DNA of 48,916 bases from Bacteroidales bacterium (GCA_019416285.1 DXXM01000025.1:1-48916), one strand, 5' to 3'; shown: positions 32,094 to 41,685, numbered from the stretch's first letter. Numbers and translations: made by a program. Notes: generated by a model from the sequence alone, not told the origin.

Positions 32094-33719
32094 TTACATT
32101 TTCTGTATGTAGTCGCGGAGGGCCTGGTTTTCAGGGTCGATTTCGAGGAACATCTCGAAATAAGCCTTTGCCTGCTCCTTGTCACCTGCCTTGAGATAGT
32201 AGTTGGCGAGGTTGTTGTATGCGCTCTTATAAGCGTCGGCATACTTGGTCTTGTTTGCGGGATCCTCGTCGTAGGCTGCAAGCATGTCCTTGTATGTCTG
32301 CACGAGCTCGGGGGTGATTTCAGCACCGTCGCGGATCATCATGAGAGTGGCCTTGTTGCGGTAGAGCGGGCCCTTGTTGGCTGCTGACTCGATGGCCATG
32401 TCGACATACTTGATACCGTTGTTGGCTGCTTCGGCGCGCTCGGGCGAGCCTTCGGGAAGCGAGATACCGAGGTTCTTGTAGCGGTTCGAGAGGGTGAAGT
32501 AGTCGTTGAGCGACGCATCGCCTGCGTCGACATACTGCTGCATGGTCTCGGCTGCCTTCTGATAATCCTGAAGGTCAGTGTACATCGAAGAGATGTTTGA
32601 AAGAATCTGTTTGTTCTTTTCGGGGTTGAGATTATAGGCCTTCATGTAGGCGTCGATAGCTTCCTGGGGACGCTGAAGTTCGCCGAGGACGTCGCCGTAG
32701 GTGGTGTAGTCGGTTGCGGTGAACTTGGCGTTGGTGTGGGCGAAGAGTTTCTTCGCAGCTTCTTCAGCGCCGGCGAAGTCCTTGAGCGCAGCCTTGTTGA
32801 GCATGACCATACGCTGCATGTATTCGTTGTCGGGGTCAGCTGCGAGGACCTGGTTGGCCACGTCGAGTGATTCCTGATACTTCTTGCCGAAGTAGAGGAG
32901 GCCTGAGTAGCGCTGCTCGTCACCCTGGAAGTGGTTGGGGTTCTTGATGTATTTGCCATACTGCTCGGCTGCCTTGGTGAACTGGTTGCCGTCGTAGTAT
33001 TTCTCAGCGAGCTCGCTCTGTGCGAGAGCCGAGGTGGGGAGCTTCTGGTTGAGCTCTACGAGCTTGCCGATTGCGAAGTCGGGATTAACCTTGTTGTAGA
33101 GGTTGGCATACTTGACGTAGGCCTGGGGGTTGATGTCGCCGCTCTCCTCGTCGTAGATAATAGCCTGCTCATAGAAGCCTGCGGCCTGGCCGATGTCAGT
33201 GCCTTTGGCCATGTCGCCCTTGAGGACGTAGATCTGAGCTTCCTTGTTTTTGGAAACCTTGAGGGCATTGTTTATGTATTTGTCGATTTCCTTAGCGTAG
33301 GCGGTGGGATCTACGTTGAAATATGCGCGTGCGATGGCTGCCATTACAGAGGCATCTTTCTTGTTGCCTTCGAGAGCCTGCTTGAAGTTGCGCTCAGCCT
33401 CGCTCTTGTTGCCGTTCTTGAGGGCAATCTGGCCGAGACCTACATAGTTGTAGCCGTATGCGGGGTCTGCCTGTACGCCTTTGTTGAAATTGTCGGCGGC
33501 GGCAGTGGGATTGTTTTCGTCGAGAGCGAGCTCACCGAGATAGAAATAGGAGACAGCCTTGTTGGTAGAGGGGTCATTGAGCGTTTTTTCAAGGATTGTC
33601 TTTGCCTTGTCGAAACGGTCGGCGTTGTAATAGTCAACGCCGTCCTGATAGCCTCCCTGGGCGAAGCCTGTGAGTGCCATGCCCCCGAGAAGCAGGGAAA
33701 AGATGGTACGAATTTTCAT
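32094..33719 (-). CDS. Periplasmic tetratricopeptide-repeat protein
   Basis: A 541-residue exported protein. A signal peptide (MKIRTIFSLLLGGMALTGFAQ) is followed by TPR units along the whole length, such as AVSYFYLGELALDENNPTAAADNFNKGVQADP, YNYVGLGQIALKNGNKSEAERNFKQALE, TTYGDVLGELQRPQEAIDAYMKAYNLNP and NLANYYLKAGDKEQAKAYFEMFLEIDP. TPR proteins act as scaffolds for other proteins. It follows a PstS-like lipoprotein gene and a small membrane protein on the same strand. In Bacteroidota such genes often travel with ExbB/ExbD/TonB genes, but none is present here, so the partner is unknown. Confidence 0.9.
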   Translation of the reverse strand: MKIRTIFSLLLGGMALTGFAQGGYQDGVDYYNADRFDKAKTILEKTLNDPSTNKAVSYFYLGELALDENNPTAAADNFNKGVQADPAYGYNYVGLGQIALKNGNKSEAERNFKQALEGNKKDASVMAAIARAYFNVDPTAYAKEIDKYINNALKVSKNKEAQIYVLKGDMAKGTDIGQAAGFYEQAIIYDEESGDINPQAYVKYANLYNKVNPDFAIGKLVELNQKLPTSALAQSELAEKYYDGNQFTKAAEQYGKYIKNPNHFQGDEQRYSGLLYFGKKYQESLDVANQVLAADPDNEYMQRMVMLNKAALKDFAGAEEAAKKLFAHTNAKFTATDYTTYGDVLGELQRPQEAIDAYMKAYNLNPEKNKQILSNISSMYTDLQDYQKAAETMQQYVDAGDASLNDYFTLSNRYKNLGISLPEGSPERAEAANNGIKYVDMAIESAANKGPLYRNKATLMMIRDGAEITPELVQTYKDMLAAYDEDPANKTKYADAYKSAYNNLANYYLKAGDKEQAKAYFEMFLEIDPENQALRDYIQKM

Positions 33720-33939
33720 GTCCGTTGGTTTACTATTTTTTGTTTTATTCTGAATTTACTTTTGTCACATTAGGTCTTGCAATCGTCTCCGAGTATATAA
33801 TATCGAGGTGGTTGCGGAGAGGGATAATTTATAGACTAACGGTAAAAACAAACGTTTATTTCCGGTTGCAAGAATTTTTTTTGTCCCGCGCCTCTGCGCA
33901 GGCGGGGTGAGGGAGAGGTGTGTGGCGGCACTCCGCGCG

Positions 33940-34917
33940 CTATTCGACGGATACCATGCGCGGACGGACTGTGGCCGGAAGTATACCGGTCATCTGTATC
34001 AGTTTCTGACCCTGGAAACCGGTCACGAAACTGTAGAAGCGGTGGGCTATCGTGCCGCCCGGCGCGGTGGTCACCATGTAGACCGAGCGGTAGAGGGGAT
34101 AGCTGCCATCGAATATATAGGCCTGATAAGGCTTATAGGCGGTAACCACGTCATTGCCGCGTATCTTCAGCACCTTGACGTCCTGATTGAAGTCGAGCAT
34201 GGTGGTGTCGCTCTTCTCAACGGCTTTCGCAAGCTCCTCGACGGATTTCTCACGGCCCTGCATGTCGCTTGACACCCAGCTTACGCCGATGATGCCCATA
34301 GCGTTTTTGTTTTCAGCCACGGCTTTGAATACTTCGGGGTTCGTCTTGACTGCCGACACATTGGGGCCGAATGGCTTGCCGTAGAGGATGGAGTCACGCA
34401 TATATTTCACGGTCGATGAACCCTGATGGTCGAAAATCACGTCGATGTCACCGAGTTTACACGGCTCGACCTGGTCCCAGCGGCCCACTTCGCCCGAAAG
34501 TATCTCGGCAATCTCCTTGCGTGAGAGAATCTCGACCGGATTGGCCGGATTGACTATGATGGCCAAGGCGTCCACGGCAATCTTCTGCTGGTGGACCACT
34601 TTCTTGTGGCTGCGCAGGTAGCTGACCTCCTTGTCGGTGAGCGGACGGCTGATCACAGCCGCCTTGACGCCTCCCATTGCCATGATGGAGTCGATACATT
34701 CGTTCTCGGGAAGATAGTAGGCGAGCACATCCTCCTTCGGGTAGATATACTCGTAGACGTTTATCTCCTGTTCGATAATGTTTTCAAACGATTCGTCGCA
34801 AGCGACCTTTGCCATCGGTGCCGGCTGCATCGAGGCTTTCTTGCCCCCGCAACCGCAGAGGATTGCAAAGAGCGCAAGTGCCGGAATTGTGGCTATGCCG
34901 CGTAAAATCTTGCTCAT
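33940..34917 (-). CDS. PstS-like substrate-binding lipoprotein
   Basis: A 325-residue lipoprotein (ALFAILCGCGG lipobox) of the phosphate-binding PstS-like type 2 periplasmic fold. Typical segments are NECIDSIMAMGGVKAAVISRPLTDKEVSYL, VDALAIIVNPANPVEILSRKEIAEILSGEVGRWDQ, IDVIFDHQGSSTVKYMRDSIL, NAMGIIGVSWVS and YPLYRSVYMVTTAPGGTIAHRFYSFVTGFQGQKLIQMTGILPA. The GSST loop is where PstS binds phosphate. No PstCAB permease genes are adjacent, so phosphate sensing or a structural role is as likely as transport. It sits between the small membrane protein and the TPR protein genes. Confidence 0.85.
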   Translation of the reverse strand: MSKILRGIATIPALALFAILCGCGGKKASMQPAPMAKVACDESFENIIEQEINVYEYIYPKEDVLAYYLPENECIDSIMAMGGVKAAVISRPLTDKEVSYLRSHKKVVHQQKIAVDALAIIVNPANPVEILSRKEIAEILSGEVGRWDQVEPCKLGDIDVIFDHQGSSTVKYMRDSILYGKPFGPNVSAVKTNPEVFKAVAENKNAMGIIGVSWVSSDMQGREKSVEELAKAVEKSDTTMLDFNQDVKVLKIRGNDVVTAYKPYQAYIFDGSYPLYRSVYMVTTAPGGTIAHRFYSFVTGFQGQKLIQMTGILPATVRPRMVSVE

Positions 34918-34968
34918 TATGGCTTGGGATTATTTGCTTGGGTTGGAGTGGGGGATGGGGAGAGAGAT

Positions 34969-35220
34969 TTATTCCTTGTCGTCGGGCTCGTTGCCGTAGC
35001 CGGGGTCAATACCCTTGAACTGACGGTAGGCACGCCACAGACCGTAGGCTGTAAACAAAGCGCCGCCGACCCAACGAATCCATGTCCATGTGGGGAAAAG
35101 GATGTCGAAATAACCGCAGAAGAATAATATACCTACGCCAACGTAGATTACTATCATGATGATACCGAAGATGTTGCGCATCGTCGCTGGTGTTCCGGAA
35201 GAGTTTCGTTGAGCACTCAT
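34969..35220 (-). CDS. Small two-helix membrane protein
   Basis: An 83-residue protein starting MSAQRNSSGTPATMRNIFG. Two hydrophobic helices (NIFGIIMIVIYVGVGILFFCGYF and WIRWVGGALFTAYGLWRAY) end in an acidic tail (GNEPDDKE). I do not recognise a function; similar short proteins sit beside PstS-like and TPR genes in Bacteroidota. Starts at 35220 (used) or at the internal methionine 35181 are both possible. It is the first gene of the three-gene leftward unit, 51 bases before the PstS-like gene. Confidence 0.7.
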   Translation of the reverse strand: MSAQRNSSGTPATMRNIFGIIMIVIYVGVGILFFCGYFDILFPTWTWIRWVGGALFTAYGLWRAYRQFKGIDPGYGNEPDDKE

Positions 35221-35565
35221 AGCTTTATAGTTTAAAACGTTAATTTTAATAATCGGAGGCTCCCGAAGGGAGACAGTCATTTATAAAATTAACAAACGGT
35301 CATGGTGAAAGTTCGTCGTAACAGGTACTTATTTGGAACAAGCCGGTTCGCGGCAGACTTACGGCGTAAAATTAATGAAAAAATATCAAAAACAGCATAT
35401 CCGAACTGCAATTTTAAAACCTTTAACACTCCTATTAATGCCATATCCCCGACCAATCCGTCTTTGCAGGAAGGATTGGCCGGGGGATTGAGTATCTTAC
35501 ATCTTTAGTGAATCTGGAGATTCGGTTATTGTGTTATTTCTTAGTTAACAGAAGAAAGCTATAGC
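35221..35565. other. Intergenic region with two hairpins, no gene
   Basis: The 345 bases between the small membrane protein and the DUF6562/LRR gene hold CTCCC-TTCG-GGAG in the leader (about 35261-35274) and, at 35447-35485, CCCCGACCAATCC pairing with GGATTGGCCGGGG with one mismatch. The latter is probably the terminator of the gene ending at 35566. No convincing promoter or coding region is seen. Confidence 0.5.
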
Positions 35566-37125
35566 TTATTTTGTTGTCCAAGTTATATTGAAATTATAAT
35601 TATCCCAAATTGTCTTGAAAGTTATAATTAATTCTTCATTTACATAAATTGTCACCGTTTGACCGGAGCTGAAGAAGGAATTTTTATTAGTGAAAGTAGC
35701 GGTACATCGTGTAAGATCTATGGTGCTGATATTTTTAGATTCAAAGAAAATAGTTCCTTCTACTGATTTTAAATCTCCGAAGCTTGCGGTCGTAAGATTC
35801 GGACATTTTCTGAAAGCTCCGGCTTCAAGTGTTGTCACACCATTAGCTATAATTTCACTAATTCCAGTTTCTGCAAAAGCATATTCGCCTATAGTTGTGA
35901 CAGAAGATGATAAGGTGATACCTATAAGATTCCCGCATTTATAAAACGCCTCAAAAGGAATTGCAGTAACTGCTGTTTCGCTGATGTCGAGATTGACGGT
36001 TTTGGATGGATTGTTAACAAGATAAGTCCGGAGGGTCGTGAAGTCGGCATCGTTCATCTGACCTGTGATTTTGAGATCATTGCCGTTGGCGAGGGCGGTT
36101 TGAATCTGTAAATCAGTAAGTGTACCCGCAGAGGTGAGGCTGATGGTAGAATTTCCGGGAGTGACTGGGGTGACCGGTGTGGGATCATCGGGTTGTTTGG
36201 GTTCCTCGGGTTCAGTCTGCTGTCCGCCTTCGTCGGGTGTAGGAATAATGTCTTCGCCCCAGTTCTGATTTAATGAAACAGAGATTTTCTGTGTGTCGAA
36301 TGATATATCACGTATGTTGCCGGTAATTACTGTGCGATGGTTGGCCTTGAAAGTGACATTCGGGATTTCCTTAGAATGGGATGAAGTTGCATCTTTAGCC
36401 TGAAATCCGAGTTTGAAGTCCGAAACCATCATTGATTTGTCGCCGTCAGACATCATTTCATCGTTAGGTGCAAGCATATAAAGCGAAAAGATTTCGCCGT
36501 TAGTCTTGTCTGCCGTTACAGTCTGGGTAAGGTTGACTTTCTGAGTCTCTGTCTTTGAATATGAGCCCGACAAAACATTAAAACTATACTTTTGCTGTGT
36601 GAATTGCACCGTAACGCGGTCGCCGGCTGTGAGATTGACATCGGCGCTATGGACAAGGGAAAGTTTGGCTACGACATGGCTCAATACAACAGATACAGTC
36701 TTGCCTGATTCTACTGCGGTTGTGGTTTTGCCTGAGAAAGCTATTGCGTTGTCCTTTTTGGGCGTAATTGCAGTAAGACTTCCGGTATTATATGTATCTT
36801 CGCCCCCATCCGCCCAAAAGACGAAAGTATATTCTTTGCCTTTTTCAAGATTGGCTACTGAGATTGAAAACGAAGTGCTGCCGGTGGTGCTTTGCTGTTT
36901 TCCGACGAGCTTATTGGTTGCTCCTTCGTAAACTTCGAGCAGGCATCGCGTAGGAAGGGGATCGGTTTCACCGGCGCGAGAGGTTAGTGCACAGTCGAGA
37001 GTGATGTTGAATGACATGCACCCTGTTTCGGCTTGCAGTTCCGGATTAAGCGCTGTGTCCTGACTGCATGACACCGGCAGGATAGCCGCCAGAGCTAAGC
37101 TCAAGAGATAAAATTTAGTTTTCAT
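35566..37125 (-). CDS. DUF6562 fimbrillin-like lipoprotein fused to LRR repeats
   Basis: A 519-residue surface lipoprotein (LAAILPVSCSQ lipobox). Residues 20-290 match the fimbrillin-like DUF6562 type: SFNITLDCALTSRAGE, LEVYEGATNKLVGKQ, FVFWADGGEDTYNT, VSVVLSHVVAKLSLV and YMLAPNDEMM. A proline- and acid-rich linker (PTPDEGGQQTEPEEPKQPDDPTP) follows, then a BspA-type leucine-rich part: ISETAVTAIPFEAFYKCGNLIGITLSSSVTTIGEYAFAETGISEI and AFRKCPNLTTASF. The linker-joined combination suggests a fimbrial or surface subunit carrying a binding module. It lies 46 bases after another DUF6562 gene and is likely co-expressed. The start at 37125 gives the signal peptide. Confidence 0.8.
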   Translation of the reverse strand: MKTKFYLLSLALAAILPVSCSQDTALNPELQAETGCMSFNITLDCALTSRAGETDPLPTRCLLEVYEGATNKLVGKQQSTTGSTSFSISVANLEKGKEYTFVFWADGGEDTYNTGSLTAITPKKDNAIAFSGKTTTAVESGKTVSVVLSHVVAKLSLVHSADVNLTAGDRVTVQFTQQKYSFNVLSGSYSKTETQKVNLTQTVTADKTNGEIFSLYMLAPNDEMMSDGDKSMMVSDFKLGFQAKDATSSHSKEIPNVTFKANHRTVITGNIRDISFDTQKISVSLNQNWGEDIIPTPDEGGQQTEPEEPKQPDDPTPVTPVTPGNSTISLTSAGTLTDLQIQTALANGNDLKITGQMNDADFTTLRTYLVNNPSKTVNLDISETAVTAIPFEAFYKCGNLIGITLSSSVTTIGEYAFAETGISEIIANGVTTLEAGAFRKCPNLTTASFGDLKSVEGTIFFESKNISTIDLTRCTATFTNKNSFFSSGQTVTIYVNEELIITFKTIWDNYNFNITWTTK

Positions 37126-37171
37126 AAAATATGGTATTGTATTGATAATTGTCGTTTGTAAAAAAATATGG

Positions 37172-38161
37172 TTAAAAATGGATGATGATGTCATCTTCCC
37201 AGTCGGTACTGATGTTCACACCGCCTTCGGTCTGACGCGCGGTTAGAAAATTCCCTGTAACGGTTGTCATGAATCCTTTGCGGTAATCGATTCTGATTCC
37301 GGGATGATAGGCGATGATTCTGCCTCCCTGGTCTGTGATGGTGAGTGTAAGTGAAAGGAATGAACCGATGTCGTCGGAAAATACGACGTCTCCGGCAATC
37401 ATGACGGCTTCATCTGCCTCATACCCGTCGGCGCCACGGGCCGGCGTCGTGTAGCTGATTCCTGCGGCTGAGTCATTCGGCTTTCCCGTGGTGAGATTAA
37501 AGGATGTAGGGAAGAAGTATTCATAGTCAATCCTGCATCTGAGTTCGCTTAAGGCCGGAAACTCCGTCGGATTGATCTTGTGAAATTCATTGTAGCGGCG
37601 GACATCGTTAGTTATGAGCCGATATTTTGCAAATGGATACTGTAGATAGACATTGTGTGAGGAACCTGCATCAGTATGGCGAATTGCATTCATCACCGCG
37701 TATGCGGCTTCTTTGCCGTTGTCCATTCCGACGTAAGGATTGAGCGCGGTAGTGACAGAGCGCAGGTCTGATGTGTTGTACAGATAGTCGGCTGTGGGAG
37801 CAGATGCGACAACGCGGTCAGTCCAGATATAGATGTCGTAGATTCCTGCTTCGAGGTCTATCTCCACGGAGTAGCTTCCGTTTTCGGAATTAATGGGTGG
37901 AAGGCACTCTTTTCTCAAAATCTTTTGGTTCCCGGATGAGAGGGAAGAGACTTCGACAATGGCACGCAGAGGGTGTTTCTCATCAGAGTCGTAACCCGTT
38001 CTTGAAGTTGCGGCATATTCCGGCAATCCCGTTGACGGGAGTCTGAGTGTGAGTTCCATACGGCCGCTTTCCTGCGCCGCCGTATGGCGGTGATGGTGGC
38101 AGCCGGTCAGAATAATCGCGGTCAGGATGGAAAAAACGTACAATACCGGAAATCTTTTCAT
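37172..38161 (-). CDS. DUF6562 fimbrillin-like lipoprotein
   Basis: A 329-residue lipoprotein (SILTAIILTGC lipobox, then an HHHRH run). The body matches DUF6562 closely: MELTLRLPSTGLPEYAATSRTGYDSDEKHPLRAIVEV, DLEAGIYDIYIWTDRVVASAPTADYLYNTSDLRSVTTALNPYVGMDNGKEAAYAVMNAIRH, and LQYPFAKYRLITNDVRRYNEF. Such proteins resemble Mfa/Fim fimbrial subunits of Bacteroidales, thought to be assembled at the surface after proteolysis. The start at 38161 gives the signal peptide; the frame is open further upstream. A TACATTTG box lies at 38249-38242. It is the first of two genes in the unit. Confidence 0.82.
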   Translation of the reverse strand: MKRFPVLYVFSILTAIILTGCHHHRHTAAQESGRMELTLRLPSTGLPEYAATSRTGYDSDEKHPLRAIVEVSSLSSGNQKILRKECLPPINSENGSYSVEIDLEAGIYDIYIWTDRVVASAPTADYLYNTSDLRSVTTALNPYVGMDNGKEAAYAVMNAIRHTDAGSSHNVYLQYPFAKYRLITNDVRRYNEFHKINPTEFPALSELRCRIDYEYFFPTSFNLTTGKPNDSAAGISYTTPARGADGYEADEAVMIAGDVVFSDDIGSFLSLTLTITDQGGRIIAYHPGIRIDYRKGFMTTVTGNFLTARQTEGGVNISTDWEDDIIIHF

Positions 38162-38396
38162 GTCAGGTGTTGTGAAAATGAAAGGTAGGTCTGTTTCAGC
38201 CTGTTGAAAAATAAGAAGCCACTGTTGAGACAGGGACGTGGCAAATGTATGAGACTCAGTGGTAGATCGGAGTAAAACAAACACAATGTGATGTTTCATA
38301 CATTGTATTTTATCGAAAATTTTTTTGACAACAGGATAATTGTTTATAAATTCGCATCAGAAGAATAACTATGGATTAAAAAATTTTTTTCAGAAT

Positions 38397-39353
38397 ATGA
38401 AAATAACTGTTCTCGACGGCTACGGGATGAACCCCGGCGACCTCTCATGGGAAGGGTTGGAAAAACTCGGTGAGCTCACAGTCTATGACCGTACTGCGCC
38501 TGAGTTGGTGATTGAGCGTGCCGCTGGCTCTGAGGTTTTGTTGACAAACAAGACTGTGCTTGATGGTGCGACACTCCGTCGGCTTCCAGGACTGAAATAT
38601 GTGGGAGTCCTTGCCACAGGCTATAATGTTGTGGATATTCCTACGGCACGCGAACTCGGCATAACCGTCACTAATATTCCGGCCTATAGTACTGACTCTG
38701 TGGCCCAGATGGTGTTCGCACATCTTCTCACCATAACCAATCGGGTAGAGCACTATACTGAAGAAAACCGCCGTGGCCGATGGTCCGACTCTCCTGATTT
38801 CTGCTATTGGGACGCTCCGCTCCATGAACTTGCAGGCAAGAAATTCGGTATAGTAGGCTTTGGAAATATAGGTAGTGCCGTGGCCAGGATAGCTTTGGCT
38901 TTCGGCATGAAGGTATGCGCCTTTACGTCGAAAGACGCTTCGGCTCTTCCGGAGGGTGTGGCAAAGGTTTCGCTTGACGAGCTTTTTGAAACAAGCGACG
39001 TCGTAAGTCTCCACTGCCCGCTCACCGAAGGCACTCACCATCTTGTAAATTCTGCCCGGCTGAATCGGATGAAGTCCGATGCCATACTTATCAATACAGG
39101 TCGCGGACCGCTTGTCGACGAACAGGCTCTCGCCGATGCCCTCAATGCCGGAAAGATTCAGACGGCAGGAGTGGATGTGCTCACCTGCGAGCCTCCTTCG
39201 GGTGATTGTCCCCTGCTCTCCGCTAAAAACTGCTATATCACACCACACCTTGGCTGGGCTACGAAAGAAGCACGTGAGCGACTGATGGACATTGCCGTTG
39301 ACAATCTGCGGTGCTTTATTAACGGCAAGACCAAAAACAATGTGGCTGTCTGA
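38397..39353 (+). CDS. D-2-hydroxyacid dehydrogenase (HprA-like)
   Basis: A 318-residue NAD-dependent dehydrogenase. The nucleotide-binding motif is in KKFGIVGFGNIGSAVARIALAFG; the conserved catalytic residues lie in LINTGRGPLVDE (arginine), the glutamate of VLTCEPPSG and the histidine of ITPHLGWATKEARERL. The layout matches glycerate/hydroxypyruvate reductases. The preferred substrate cannot be told from sequence. A yaaA gene follows 36 bases downstream on the same strand. The start at 38397 is preferred over upstream in-frame codons because it begins the Rossmann-like first strand (MKITVLDGY). Confidence 0.9.
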   Translation: MKITVLDGYGMNPGDLSWEGLEKLGELTVYDRTAPELVIERAAGSEVLLTNKTVLDGATLRRLPGLKYVGVLATGYNVVDIPTARELGITVTNIPAYSTDSVAQMVFAHLLTITNRVEHYTEENRRGRWSDSPDFCYWDAPLHELAGKKFGIVGFGNIGSAVARIALAFGMKVCAFTSKDASALPEGVAKVSLDELFETSDVVSLHCPLTEGTHHLVNSARLNRMKSDAILINTGRGPLVDEQALADALNAGKIQTAGVDVLTCEPPSGDCPLLSAKNCYITPHLGWATKEARERLMDIAVDNLRCFINGKTKNNVAV

Positions 39354-39389
39354 CCAGACCGCTTCCAAGTGTCATAATACGGAGAGGTT

Positions 39390-40166
39390 ATGCTGATACT
39401 TATTGCCGAATCAAAAACAATGGGGCCAGGTGATACTCCGGTGAGCCCTGAGGATTATGTAAAGTACATGCCTGCGCTTGAATCCGAAGCAGATGGAATC
39501 ATGGAGGCACTCAGAGAGTCGGATGCCGACGAATTGGCCACACGTATGAAACTGAGCTTTCCGATGGTGAGAAAGCTGAAGCAGATGGTTTATGAATTTC
39601 CCAACAAGCTGCTCGGCTCTCCGGCTATAGAGGCATTTACCGGGGTTGTGTTCAAGGCTTTTTCCTATGCCACACTCGGAAGTAAGGCGAGAAATCAGGC
39701 CATTGATGATGTGCGCATCATCTCGTCGCTCTACGGGTGGCTGCGTCCGGATGATATAGTTAAGCCCTATCGTTTTGATTTCACGACTCCACTTGCACCG
39801 GGAGGATTGCGGTTTGCTGTTTATTGGAAGAATGGGGCAGTGACGCGCTGTCTGCTCGAAGAGCTCAGACAGGGACGGCATCATGACATACTCAATCTGC
39901 TCCCCGGTGATGCAGCTCGATGTATTGACTGGAGCAAAATTCCGTCTGATGTCCGCGTTTGGAAAGCCGATTTCCGGGAAGTCCAGCCGGGTGGCGCACT
40001 CAAAACACCTAATTCCGGGCGTCTGAAAACACTGCGCGGACTCCTGCTGCGTCAGATTGTCACGGATGGCATAACCGCGCCTGACGAGCTAATGTCGCTT
40101 GAAGGGGATTATTATGTAGGTTCAGGTTCAGCGGATACGGATGGCAACATTGTTTACTATATATAA
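39390..40166 (+). CDS. yaaA: Peroxide stress protein YaaA
   Basis: A 258-residue YaaA/DUF328 protein. Family blocks are LILIAESKTMG at the start, YGWLRPDDIVKPYRFDF in the centre, and VWKADFREVQPGGALKTPNSGRLKTLRGLLLRQIV toward the end. YaaA lowers free iron under peroxide stress in E. coli and binds DNA. It shares a strand and short spacing with the 2-hydroxyacid dehydrogenase, but a functional link is not known. A strong terminator begins at its stop codon. Confidence 0.93.
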   Translation: MLILIAESKTMGPGDTPVSPEDYVKYMPALESEADGIMEALRESDADELATRMKLSFPMVRKLKQMVYEFPNKLLGSPAIEAFTGVVFKAFSYATLGSKARNQAIDDVRIISSLYGWLRPDDIVKPYRFDFTTPLAPGGLRFAVYWKNGAVTRCLLEELRQGRHHDILNLLPGDAARCIDWSKIPSDVRVWKADFREVQPGGALKTPNSGRLKTLRGLLLRQIVTDGITAPDELMSLEGDYYVGSGSADTDGNIVYYI

Positions 40167-40204
40167 AAGACAAGAGATACTTTGCATCTGTATCTCCTGT
40201 CTTT
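40166..40204. terminator. Bidirectional terminator after yaaA
   Basis: AAAGACAAGAGATAC (40166-40180) pairs with GTATCTCCTGTCTTT (40190-40204), 15-base arms with one mismatch. It lies between the convergent yaaA and efflux genes. Confidence 0.85.
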
Positions 40205-40216
40205 GTCCCGGTTGGT

Positions 40217-40240
40217 TTGATAAGTTGATAAGTTGATAAG
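40217..40240. repeat. Three 8-bp tandem repeats
   Basis: TTGATAAG is repeated three times without interruption, 30 bases beyond the end of the efflux outer-membrane gene. Confidence 0.85.
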
Positions 40241-40269
40241 TATATATTGTAAAGATTGTAAATTTCCGG

Positions 40270-41685
40270 TTATTTCATATTCGGTATATCTGAGGTGGAC
40301 CAGCCGCCGCCGAGGACTTTGTAGAGGTTGATGAGGGCGAGGTATTCGTCGCGGAGGGCGTTGCTGACGCCTATCTGTGCGTCGAAGTAGCGGCGCTGTG
40401 CGTCGAGTACGTCGATGTAGTTGAGTGTGCCGCCGCGGTATTGCAGGTGTGCGAGCTGCACGTATTTCACTGTGGCGTCGCGCAGTTCGACCTTGAGTTT
40501 GGAGGTCTCCTTGATGCGGCGGTAGGTGGTGATGGCGGTGTTGACTTCGGTAAATGCCTGGATTACGGTCTTTTCATAATCGTAACGTGCCTGGTCGTAG
40601 GCGGCTATGGCTGCCTGGTATTTGCGCTTCTTGCGTCCGAAATCGAAAACCGAGCCGGTGATGTTGCCGAGCACGTAGGTGAAGGGCGATTTGAAGAAAC
40701 CGCTGAGCTCATCGTTCTCGAATCCTGGTGTGAAGGTGAGGCGAAGGCTGGGGAAACGGTCGGCATAGGTGTAGCCGACCTTTGACATGGCAGCAGCGAG
40801 GCGCTGACTGGCGGCGCGGATGTCGGGACGGCGGCGCATCAGGTCGGAGGGTACTCCGGCGGGGAGTTTCTCGGGAAGGATGATGTTGAGGGCAAGCTGT
40901 CCGCGGTCGAAAATTTCGCGCGGGTATTCGCCCATGAGCAGTGTGAGCGCGTTGCGGGCCACTGTCACCTGCCTTTCGAGGTTGGGGACGAGCGAGGCGG
41001 TGGTAGAGTATTCTACCTTGGCCTGCTGGTAGACCGTTTCGGACGTGAGACCACCTTCGAAGCGGATGCGGGCCTGTTCGAGCGACTGCTGACGGGTGGA
41101 AAGAGTCTGGCGCACGATGGCGAGTTCGTTGTCGAGGGCTATGAGGCGGAAATAGGCCGACGCCACTTCCGCAATGAGGGTCATGCGCATGGCGCGGTAG
41201 TCCTCGATTGAGGCCGCATAGTTGGCTGCGCCCTGCTTTTTCGCCCATGACAGAGAGCCCCACAGATTTATTTCCCAGTTGATGGGGAGTTTGAGGTCAT
41301 ATTCCGGATCTTTTGTCGTTCCGGAACCACCGTAGTTGTTGGTCTCATGGCTTGCACCGGCGAGTATGCTCACTTCGGGAAACATCTCCGCTTTGGCTAC
41401 TCCGTAGAGCTGGCGCATCTCCTCGACGCGGGCCGCGGCTTTGAGCAGGTCGCGGTTGTTGTCGAGGGTTACGCGCATGATGCGGCAGAGCGTGGAGTCG
41501 GCATAAAACTCCCACCAGTCAAGATCGGCTACCGAGGCCGAATCGGATTCGAGTCCGGGCATGTATGACTCGGGCATCGTCACGTCGGGCGCCGCGAGAT
41601 TTTTGACCCCGGAGCATCCGCTGAGGCCAAGGATGAAGAAGACAGAAGAGATGAGTATCGATATATGGAGAATTGGATGTTTCAT
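40270..41685 (-). CDS. RND efflux outer-membrane lipoprotein (OprM/TolC family)
   Basis: A 471-residue outer-membrane channel subunit of the NodT/OprM type. The lipobox is LGLSGCSG. Characteristic parts are DLDWWEFYADSTLCRIMRVTLDNNRDLLKAAARVEEMRQLYGVAKAEMFPEVSILAG, LAAAMSKVGYTYADRFPSLRLT, the RRPDIRAASQRL block, and LAHLQYRGGTLNYIDVLDAQRRYFDAQIGVSNALRDEY. It forms the exit duct for the pump encoded just upstream. Its ATG overlaps the permease stop by four bases (ATGA). It is the last gene of the three-gene efflux operon. Confidence 0.96.
   Translation of the reverse strand: MKHPILHISILISSVFFILGLSGCSGVKNLAAPDVTMPESYMPGLESDSASVADLDWWEFYADSTLCRIMRVTLDNNRDLLKAAARVEEMRQLYGVAKAEMFPEVSILAGASHETNNYGGSGTTKDPEYDLKLPINWEINLWGSLSWAKKQGAANYAASIEDYRAMRMTLIAEVASAYFRLIALDNELAIVRQTLSTRQQSLEQARIRFEGGLTSETVYQQAKVEYSTTASLVPNLERQVTVARNALTLLMGEYPREIFDRGQLALNIILPEKLPAGVPSDLMRRRPDIRAASQRLAAAMSKVGYTYADRFPSLRLTFTPGFENDELSGFFKSPFTYVLGNITGSVFDFGRKKRKYQAAIAAYDQARYDYEKTVIQAFTEVNTAITTYRRIKETSKLKVELRDATVKYVQLAHLQYRGGTLNYIDVLDAQRRYFDAQIGVSNALRDEYLALINLYKVLGGGWSTSDIPNMK

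Noticed and set aside
40217..40240. Replication iterons
   Set aside because: Only three 8-base units in a gap between convergent genes with no replication gene near.
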